From Isoperla grammatica (lineage: Eukaryota > Arthropoda > Insecta > Plecoptera > Perlodidae), in the NCBI GenBank assembly GCA_945910005.1, contig CAMDTW010000653.1:22151-86150 (forward strand): a stretch of 64,000 bases of DNA. Reading direction: 5' to 3'. Of this stretch, positions 12,501 to 20,200 are shown one piece after another. Under the pieces are notes generated by a model that saw only the letters and a program-made list of their open reading frames with translations, did not search any database and was not told where the DNA came from. A program made the position numbers and the translations under genes. Positions within the stretch are counted from its first letter, which is position 1. The number at the start of each line of letters is the position of its first letter.

Positions 12501-15500
12501 AAACGACGAAAAAACTCAATTTATGTTTTTATATTATACTCTTGAAGAATGCAGCCTATAATTCTTATTTTTCAACGGAGGGTGTAACATCTATAGAAGT
12601 TATCGAAATGTGACGAAATGGACAAATTGTGCTTATTGGAGCCTGAAACGCTCTAAAACAACGATTTGTTAACTTTGGTTGAAACCCTTAGGAATCCCGG
12701 CCGTATGCAAGATTCCTCTTAAAACTGGAAGTTTGTGGTAGATGGACTGAAATCAGCCAATTTCTATTTTTTATGCATATTTTAACCAAAAACGACGAAA
12801 AAACTCAATTTATGCATTTTCATTATACTCTTGAAGAATGCAACCTATAATTCTTATTTTTCGACGGATTGTGTAACTTCTATAGAAGTTATCGAAATGT
12901 GACGAAATGGACAAATTGTGCTTATTGGAGCCTGAAACGCTCTAAAACAACGATTTGTGCAATTTGGTTGAAACCCTTAGGAATCCCAGCCGTATGCAAG
13001 ATTCCTCTTTAAACTGGAAGTTTGTAATAGATAGACTAAAATCAGCCAATTTCTATATTTTATGCATATTTTAACCAAAAACGACGAAAAAACTCAATTT
13101 ATGCATTTTCATTATACTCTTGAAGAATGCAACCTATAATTCTTATTTTTCGACGGAGGGTGTAACTTCTATAGAAGTTATCGAAATGTGACAAAATGGA
13201 CAAATTGTGCTTATTGGAGCCTGAAACGCTCTAAAACAACGATTTGTTAACTTTGGTTGAAACCCTTAGGAATCCCGGCCGTATGCAAGATTCCTCTTAA
13301 AACTGGAAGTTTGTGGTAGATAGACTGAAATCAGCCAATTTCTATTTTTTATGCATATTTTAACCAAAAACGACGAAAAAACTCAATTTATGCATTTTCA
13401 TTATACTCTTGAAGAATGCAACCTATAATTCTTATTTTTCGACGGATTGTGTAACTTCTATAGAAGTTATCGAAATGTGACGAAATGGACAAATTGTGCT
13501 TATTGGAGCCTGAAACGCTCTAAAACAACGATTTGTGCAATTTGGTTGAAACCCTTAGGAATCCCAGCCGTATGCAAGATTCCTCTTTAAACTGGAAGTT
13601 TGTGGTAGATAGACTAAAATCAGCCAATTTCTATATTTTATGCATATTTTAACCAAAAACGACGAAAAAACTCAATTTATGCATTTTCATTATACTCTTG
13701 AAGAATGCAGCCTATAATTCTTATTTTTCAACGGAGGGTGTAACTTCTATAGAAGTTTTTAAAATGTGACGAAATGGACAAATTGTGCTTATTGGAGCCT
13801 GAAACGCTCTAAAACAACGATTTGTTAACTTTGTTTGAAACCCTTAGATATCCCAGCCGTATGCAAGATTCCTCTTAAAACTGGAAGTTTGTGGTAGATA
13901 GACTAAAATCAGCCAATTTCTATATTTTATGCATATTTTAACCAAAAACGACGAAAAAACTCAATTTATGCATTTTCATTATACTCTTGAAGAATGAAGC
14001 CTTTAATTCTTATTTTTCAACGGAGGGTGTAACTTCTATAGAAGTTATCAAAATGTGACGAAATGGACAAATTGTGCTAATTGGAGCCTGAAACGCTCTA
14101 AAACAACGATTTGTCAACTTTGGTTGAAACCCTTAGGAATCCCGGCCGTATGCAAGATTCCTCTTAAAACTGGAAGTTTGTGGTAGATAGACTAAAATCA
14201 GCCAATTTCTATTTTTTATGCATATTTTAACCAAAAACGACCAAAAAACTCAATTTATGCATTTTCATTATACTCTTGAAGAATGCAACCTATAATTCTT
14301 ATTTTTCGACGGAGGGTGTAACTTCTATAGAAGTTATCGAAATGTGACAAAATGGACAAATTGTGCTTATTGGAGCCTGAAACGCTCTAAAACAACGATT
14401 TGTTAACTTTGGTTGAAACCCTTAGGAATCCCGGCCGTATGCAAGATTCCTCTTAAAACTGGAAGTTTGTGGTAGATAGACTGAAATCAGCCAATTTCTA
14501 TTTTTTATGCATATTTTAACCAAAAACGACGAAAAAACTCAATTTATGCATTTTCATTATACTCTTGAAGAATGCAACCTATAATTCTTATTTTTCGACG
14601 GATTGTGTAACTTCTATAGAAGTTATCGAAATGTGACGAAATGGACAAATTGTGCTTATTGGAGCCTGAAACGCTCTAAAACAACGATTTGTGCAATTTG
14701 GTTGAAACCCTTAGGAATCCCAGCCGTATGCAAGATTCCTCTTAAAACTGGAAGTTTGTGGTAGATAGACTAAAATCAGCCAATTTCTATATTTTATGCA
14801 TATTTTAACCAAAAACGACGAAAAAACTCAATTTATGCATTTTCATTATACTCTTGAAGAATGCAGCCTATAATTCTTATTTTTCAACCTAGGGTGTAAC
14901 TTCTATAGAAGTTATCGAAATGTGACGAAATGGACAAATTGTGCTTATTGGAGCCTGAAACGCTCTAAAACAACGATTTGTCAACTTTGGTTGAAACCCT
15001 TAGGAATCCCGGCCGTATGCAAGATTCCTCTTAAAACTGGAAGTTTGTGGTAGATAGACTGAAATCAGCCAATTTATATTTTTTATGCATATTTTAACCA
15101 AAAACGACGAAAAAAACTCAATTTATGCATTTTCATTATTCTCTTGAAGAATGCAACCTATAATTCTTATTTTTCGACGGAGGGTGTAACATCTATAGAA
15201 GTTATCGAAATGTGACGAAATGGACAAATTGTGCTTATTGGAGCCTGAAACGCTCTAAAACAACGATTTGTTAACTTTGGTTGAAACCCTTAGGAATCCC
15301 GGCCGTATGCAAGATTCCTCTTAAAACTGGAAGTTTGTGGTAGATGGACTGAAATCAGCCAATTTCTATTTTTTATGCATATTTTAACCAAAAACGACGA
15401 AAAAACTCAATTTATGCATTTTCATTATACTCTTGAAGAATGCAACCTATAATTCTTATTTTTCGACGGATTGTGTAACTTCTATAGAAGTTATCGAAAT

Positions 15501-17312
15501 GTGACGAAATGGACAAATTGTGCTTATTGGAGCCTGAAACGCTCTAAAACAACGATTTGTGCAATTTGGTTGAAACCCTTAGGAATCCCAGCCGTATGCA
15601 AGATTCCTCTTTAAACTGGAAGTTTGTAATAGATAGACTAAAATCAGCCAATTTCTATATTTTATGCATATTTTAACCAAAAACGACGAAAAAACTCAAT
15701 TTATGCATTTTCATTATACTCTTGAAGAATGCAACCTATAATTCTTATTTTTCAACGGAGGGTGTAACTTCTATAGAAGTTTTTGAAATGTGACGAAATG
15801 GACAAATTGTGCTTATTGGAGCCTGAAACGCTCTAAAACAACGATTTGTTAACTTTGTTTGAAACCCTTAGAAATCCCAGCCGTATGCAAGATTCCTCTT
15901 AAAACTGGAAGTTTGTGGTAGATAGACTAAAATCAGCCAATTTCTATATTTTATGCATATTTTAACCAAAAACGACGAAAAAACTCAATTTATGCATTTT
16001 CATTATACTCTTGAAGAATGAAGCCTTTAATTCTTATTTTTCAACGGAGGGTGTAACTTCTATAGAAGTTATCAAAATGTGACGAAATGGACAAATTGTG
16101 CTAATTGGAGCCTGAAACGCTCTAAAACAACGATTTGTCAACTTTGGTTGAAACCCTTAGGAATCCCGGCCGTATGCAAGATTCCTCTTAAAACTGGAAG
16201 TTTGTGGTAGATAGACTAAAATCAGCCAATTTCTATTTTTTATGCATATTTTAACCAAAAACGACCAAAAAACTCAATTTATGCATTTTCATTATACTCT
16301 TGAAGAATGCAACCTATAATTCTTATTTTTCGACGGAGGGTGTAACTTCTATAGAAGTTATCGAAATGTGACAAAATGGACAAATTGTGCTTATTGGAGC
16401 CTGAAACGCTCTAAAACAACGATTTGTTAACTTTGGTTGAAACCCTTAGGAATCCCGGCCGTATGCAAGATTCCTCTTAAAACTGGAAGTTTGTGGTAGA
16501 TAGACTGAAATCAGCCAATTTCTATTTTTTATGCATATTTTAACCAAAAACGACGAAAAAACTCAATTTATGCATTTTCATTATACTCTTGAAGAATGCA
16601 ACCTATAATTCTTATTTTTCGACGGATTGTGTAACTTCTATAGAAGTTATCGAAATGTGACGAAATGGACAAATTGTGCTTATTGGAGCCTGAAACGCTC
16701 TAAAACAACGATTTGTGCAATTTGGTTGAAACCCTTAGGAATCCCAGCCGTATGCAAGATTCCTCTTAAAACTGGAAGTTTGTGGTAGATAGACTAAAAT
16801 CAGCCAATTTCTATATTTTATGCATATTTTAACCAAAAACGACGAAAAAACTCAATTTATGCATTTTCATTATACTCTTGAAGAATGCAGCCTATAATTC
16901 TTATTTTTCAACCCAGGGTGTAACTTCTATAGAAGTTATCGAAATGTGACGAAATGGACAAATTGTGCTTATTGGAGCCTGAAACGCTCTAAAACAACGA
17001 TTTGTCAACTTTGGTTGAAACCCTTAGGAATCCCGGCCGTATGCAAGATTCCTCTTAAAACTGGAAGTTTGTGGTAGATAGACTGAAATCAGCCAATTTA
17101 TATTTTTTATGCATATTTTAACCAAAAACGACGAAAAAAACTCAATTTATGCATTTTCATTATTCTCTTGAAGAATGCAACCTATAATTCTTATTTTTCG
17201 ACGGAGGGTGTAACATCTATAGAAGTTATCGAAATGTGACGAAATGGACAAATTGTGCTTATTGGAGCCTGAAACGCTCTAAAACAACGATTTGTTAACT
17301 TTGGTTGAAACC

Positions 17313-17315
17313 CTT
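17313..17315. repeat. Target-site duplication CTT, left
   Basis: The satellite reads AAACCCTTAGGAAT at this point in unbroken copies. Here AAACC-CTT is followed by the element, and CTT-AGGAAT resumes at 20198. Removing the element and one CTT restores the monomer, which supports a 3-bp duplication. Confidence 0.8.
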
Positions 17316-17765
17316 TAGTCCTTTGCATAACGCTCGAAAAAGGCCTGGTCGGTATAAAATTTGGGTCAAAGGATGACACATATCAAATGAAAGCTTGAGA
17401 CGAGTACTTTTCAAAAAACCATGATATACCTCTGGCAAATCCAGCTTTCTATGTCAAAACCAGGGTCAAAAATAAAATTTGTAATTTTTTAAATAATTTT
17501 TTATTAAATAACGAAAAATGTTTGCAAGTTTAAAAATGCTCTTTTGGTAAGATAAATGTATAAAGTTTCTTAAAAAAAAAATTAAATTACCTACTTACCT
17601 TTTTTGACCTTGATTGGGGTCAATTTCCTCAAAATGGGTAATTTCTAAACTTTTCTTCGATTTATTGGCCAATATTCATTATATCAACGTACTTACTCAT
17701 AAATACGTTAAAATGAATAGTTCTTATTGTTATCACATTGTTTTCACGGTATTCATTCAAAATGG

Positions 17766-17778
17766 CGGTCAAAGGTCA
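17766..17778 (+). promoter_or_regulatory. DR1-like motif in left arm
   Basis: CGGTCAAAGGTCA is two GGTCA half-sites separated by one base (DR1 spacing), the arrangement bound by RXR/HNF4-type nuclear receptors in animals. Binding is not shown; it may be chance or a feature used by the transposon. Confidence 0.3.
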
Positions 17779-18105
17779 ATAGGTAAGTATCGTCAAACTA
17801 GGTCTAGTAACTAAAATATTACTTGTGGGTACTCTAAAGACGCAGAATTTTAACTGCAATTACAATAACGAATAATAATATCATGTTTTAATCGTAAGAT
17901 AATGTAATTATCATATAACTTATAAACTACTTAAGATTGTTACTGAATTTCTAATTAATGTCCTCAGACATCAGGGTATTCTTGAATGGGTGTGCAACTG
18001 CAACAAAATACATTTTTAGAAAAGAGCATGACCATGCTGAGATACGTGATATGATACTAGTATTATGTTATATCTACCTTAGCAGTCATTGTCCAAGTTG
18101 TCAGA

Positions 18106-18525
18106 TTAATAACCTTCTGACTCACTGGAATTCTCATGCTGGCTACTGGTACTGGTACTGGTATTTGTACAATCCTTCAGCTTACAAGCGTGGGTACACT
18201 TTTATTGATTGGCCAAACACTCACATGTCGGCATCTTGCAAACACGGCAACAGTTAAAGGCTAGGAGATCCATAACGGTCAAAGGTACTGGAGTTCCAAT
18301 CATCCACTCGTTGCTCAGATCTCCTTCTGCCGTGGTTTCCCATCCATAGCCACGCGGATCAGGAACATCAGGGTTGGCGTCCAAACAACGTATCCAGACC
18401 GCTGTTTGGTAGTTAGCTCCCAGCCGCAGGATTTGATGCAGTAGGCAATCGTTTCAAGGTGGTAGCTGATTAGACTTAATATCAACACATTTACTTTTAA
18501 AAAGCTCGTAGGGCAGCTGTTTGAC
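18106..18525 (-). pseudogene. Gene fragment (Cys-rich C-terminal part of an uncharacterised invertebrate protein family), left-arm copy
   Basis: Read on the minus strand, 140 codons stay in one frame and contain only two internal stops: TGA at 18456-18454, where family members usually have Cys after Q-L-P-P, and TAA at 18204-18202. In order I see V-K-Q-L-P-Y-E-L-F, Q-L-P-P, A-N-Y-Q-T-A-V-W, N-P-D-V-P-D-P, G-Y-G-W, E-W-M-I-G-T-P-V-P, then a Cys-rich tail (C-C-R-V-C-K-M-P-T-C-E-C and C-T-H-A-C-K-L-K-D-C), a Ser/Thr-rich end and a stop. These match from memory a widespread uncharacterised family with the signature N-Y-Q-A-A-[IV]-W, G-W and C-x-C pairs; its function is not known to me. There is no start codon context or promoter: it is a fragment ending at the arm boundary. 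It is better preserved than the right-arm copy, which keeps an L codon where this one has TAA. Confidence 0.75.
18141..18162. repeat. Short GGTACT hexamer expansion
   Basis: TACTGGTACTGGTACTGGTA is a run of a 6-bp unit in the left arm. The right arm has only a single degenerate equivalent (GGTACC near 19336). The length change is a multiple of three and leaves the minus-strand frame intact, lengthening a Thr-Ser run just before the C-terminus of the fragment. Confidence 0.8.
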
Positions 18526-18527
18526 GC

Positions 18528-19376
18528 TTGACTACCAAAAATCAAACACACTTCGAAGATGTGCAAAAACTAGCGAGTTCGTTGGGATTCAAAGTATGTA
18601 ATACCCTCCTTGACCTCCATGCACTGGTTGTGACAAAAGTTGGAATTCATAGTCGGCCACTTCACCTAGCACCCAATGTTGCTATGGATATGTTTTCTAT
18701 ATGGGAAATGACATGTATAAAACTGTTACCTTGTTAACAACGGGCGCATTTATAAGTGTAGGGGACGACTATGAGTTCCAACCTGAGTGAGCTCATTCAG
18801 TGGTAAAGGGAAAAAGAGAACTTTGAATATCATGAGAAAAAAACTCGCATTTCTGTGTCAAGCTAAGCAAGATGGGTCAGGACTTGAGAGTTTCTATCGA
18901 TGTCATCAAAAAAACTCGAAGAGTTTGTCTGTAAACTCTGCTCTTTGACCACGACTCTGTCATGCGTCAACCTGCTGCGCTAAGAGCTTTTTAGAAGTAA
19001 GCGTGATGATATGAAGTCTATAATCAGCTACCACCTTGTAACGATTGCTTACTGCTTCAAATCCTGCGACTGTGAGTTATCAACCAAACACGATCTATTG
19101 ATACGTTGCTTGGAAGCCAACCCTGATGTTTCTGATCTATGTGGCTATGGATGGAAAACCACGGCAGAAGGAGATCTGAGCAACGAGTGGATGATTGGAG
19201 CTCCAGTACCTTTGACCGTTATGGATCTCCTAGCCTGTAACTGTTGCCGTGTTTGCAAGATGCCGACCTATGAGTGTTTGGCCAATCAGCTGAAAAGTAC
19301 CCACACGTGTAAGCTGAAGGACTGTCCAAATATCGGTACCCAGCATGAGAATTCCAGTGAATCAGAAGGTGATTAA
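18528..19376 (+). pseudogene. Longer broken copy of the same gene fragment, loop plus right arm
   Basis: Plus-strand remains in several frames: H-F-E-D-V-Q-K-L-A-S-S-L-G and L-L-D-L-H-A (18528-18622); T-G-C-D (18623-18634); V-S-S-F-S-G-K-G-K-K-R-T (18787-18822); L-E-E-F-V-C-K-L-C after a frameshift; then the C-terminal part, open from 19011 to the TAA at 19374-19376, with G-Y-G-W, E-W-M-I-G, C-N-C-C-R-V-C and C-K-L-K-D-C. Breaks: a shift at H-A/T-G-C-D, an insertion at about 18637-18784, one extra A in the A7 run at 18908-18914, a TAA at 18981-18983, and further small shifts near 19015-19110 that destroy the N-Y-Q motif. Motif order is that of an uncharacterised invertebrate family in which H-A-[LF]-T-G-C-D-T-V-S-x-F-x-G-K-G-K is a hallmark. 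The family's N-terminal half is absent. Not functional. Confidence 0.75.
18637..18784. mobile_element. Putative miniature inverted-repeat element nested in the loop pseudogene
   Basis: GTTGGAATTCATAGTCGGCC (18639-18658) and GGACGACTATGAGTTCCAAC (18763-18782) are inverted copies with two mismatches over 20 bp. They bracket about 104 bp of unrelated sequence. They lie exactly where the pseudogene should run from T-G-C-D (ending 18634) into V-S-S-F (from 18787), so about 150 bp have been inserted. No clear target duplication is visible, so the exact ends are uncertain. An alternative is an intron, but the boundary symmetry fits a small transposon better. Confidence 0.65.
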
Positions 19377-19382
19377 TCTGAC

Positions 19383-19426
19383 GACTTCAATTTTGAGTGA
19401 TTTGGACTTCAATTTTGATTAATTTG
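19383..19426. repeat. 22-bp tandem duplication in the right arm
   Basis: Two adjacent copies beginning GACTTCAATTTTGA, at 19383-19404 and 19405-19426, differ at only a few bases near their ends. The left arm lacks most of this segment, which accounts for much of the length difference between the arms. It lies just downstream of the pseudogene stop. Confidence 0.85.
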
Positions 19427-19745
19427 ACGACTAGACAGGGACTGCTAGGACAGATATCATATCATACTATCATATCACGTATCTGAGCATGGTCATGTTC
19501 TTTTCTAAAAATGTATTTTGTTGCAGTTGCACACCCATTCAAGAATACCCTGATGTCTGAGGACATTAATTAGAAATTCAGTAACAATCTTAAGTATTTT
19601 ATAAGTTATATGATAATTACATTCTCTTACGATTAAAACATTATATTGTTATTCGTTATTGTAATTGCAGTTAAAATTCTGCGTCTTTAGAGTACCCACA
19701 AGTAATATTTTAGTTACTAGACCTAGTTTGACGATACTTACCTAT

Positions 19746-19758
19746 TGACCTTTGACCG
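19746..19758 (-). promoter_or_regulatory. DR1-like motif in right arm (mirror of left-arm site)
   Basis: TGACCTTTGACCG on the plus strand, the exact mirror of the site at 17766. Both copies are identical, in the most conserved part of the arms. Confidence 0.3.
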
Positions 19759-20047
19759 CCATTTTGAATGAATACCGTGAAAACAATGTGATAACAATTA
19801 GAACTATTCATTTTAACGTATTTATGAGTAAGTACGTTGATATAATGAATATTGGCCAATAAATCGAAGAAAATTTTAAAAATTACCCATTTTGAGGAAA
19901 TTGACCTCAATTAAGGTCAAAAAAGGCTAAATGGTTAATTTAATTTTTTTAAAGAAACATAATACATTAAACTTACTAAAAGTGTATGATTTAACTTGCA
20001 AACATTTTTCATTATTTAATTAAAAATTATTAAAAAAATTACAAATT

Positions 20048-20060
20048 TGACCTTTGACCC
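20048..20060 (-). promoter_or_regulatory. Second DR1-like motif in right arm
   Basis: TGACCTTTGACCC reads GGGTCAAAGGTCA on the minus strand. The matching place in the left arm (GGGTCAAAAATAA, 17463-17475) has lost the second half-site, so only the right arm keeps it. Confidence 0.3.
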
Positions 20061-20197
20061 TAGTTTTGACATAGAAAGCTGGATTTGCCAGAGGTATATC
20101 ATGGTTTTTTGAAAAGTACTCGTCTCAAGCTTTCTTTTGATATATGTCATCCTTTGACCCAAATTTTATACCGTCATTCTCGTTATGCAAAGGACTA

Positions 20198-20200
20198 CTT
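20198..20200. repeat. Target-site duplication CTT, right
   Basis: Second copy of the CTT flank, followed by AGGAATACCGGCCG. The A in ATACCGG, where most copies have ATCCCGG, is a private substitution of this monomer. Confidence 0.8.

Larger units (their letters stand above)
1..17315 (+). repeat. 289-bp satellite array, left block (about 60 monomers)
   Basis: Head-to-tail tandem array. Monomer starts, taken at TCCTCTTAAA, fall at 1, 290, 579, 868 and 1157, giving an exact 289-bp period that continues to the inserted element. All copies are on the same strand. The sequence is AT-rich, with one GC-rich patch (CCCGGCCG or CCCAGCCG) near the monomer end. No stretch of more than a few bases here is non-satellite. 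Copies differ by scattered substitutions and rare 1-bp indels. I do not recognise the family; function (centromeric, pericentromeric or other heterochromatin) is not shown by the sequence. Confidence 0.98.
17316..18532 (+). repeat. Left arm of the inverted repeat
   Basis: About 1,217 bp, matching the reverse complement of 18959-20197. After the 17-bp perfect end, a short stretch differs (CTCGAAAAAGGC here, AGAATGA in the other arm). Pairing then resumes at CGGTATAAAATTTGGG. Identity is uneven: moderate in the outer 330 bp, very high (about 97% by eye) over roughly 17640-18050, and about 90% in the gene-derived inner part. This arm lacks about 40 bp that the right arm has near 19383-19426. The outer part (17316-18100) shows no recognisable coding sequence. 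Confidence 0.9.
17316..20197. mobile_element. 2.88-kb non-autonomous DNA transposon with giant inverted-repeat arms (foldback type)
   Basis: The element starts TAGTCCTTTGCATAACG and ends with its exact reverse complement, a 17-bp perfect terminus, and is flanked by a 3-bp CTT duplication. Almost the whole element is one inverted repeat: the left arm (17316-18532) pairs with the right arm (18959-20197) around a 426-bp loop. No transposase frame or DDE-like domain is recognisable, so it must have been moved by a protein supplied elsewhere. It carries fragments of one gene in both arms and the loop. Superfamily is unresolved: 3-bp duplications are known for PIF/Harbinger and CACTA-type elements, but CTT does not fit the usual TWA target of Harbinger and the ends do not start CAC. 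It is the only non-satellite DNA in the window. Paralogous satellite sites (CTT at 12687, 15289, 44176 and 50821) are empty. Confidence 0.88.
18959..20197 (-). repeat. Right arm of the inverted repeat
   Basis: About 1,239 bp, complementary to the left arm. The inner end lies at GTCATGCGTCAA, matching GTCAAGCGTCAA read from the other strand of the left arm; beyond it the two sides are unrelated. The inner 420 bp hold the C-terminal gene fragment in plus orientation. The rest (19377-20197) is non-coding as far as can be seen. Confidence 0.9.

Noticed and set aside
17191..17379. 62-residue minus-strand frame crossing the left end of the transposon
   Set aside because: It joins satellite to transposon sequence by chance at the insertion point.
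17614..17814. 66-residue frame in the left arm, mirrored at 19710-19910
   Set aside because: Present in both arms only because they are copies of each other. It starts at TTG, shows no domain, and the surrounding DNA is AT-rich with no coding signs.
17958..18257. 99-residue plus-strand frame with a Tyr-Trp repeat
   Set aside because: It is antisense to the left-arm pseudogene; the Tyr-Trp run is the reverse reading of the GGTACT hexamer expansion.
18315..18566. 83-residue minus-strand frame
   Set aside because: Out of frame with the recognised motifs of the left-arm pseudogene, which read in the neighbouring frame.
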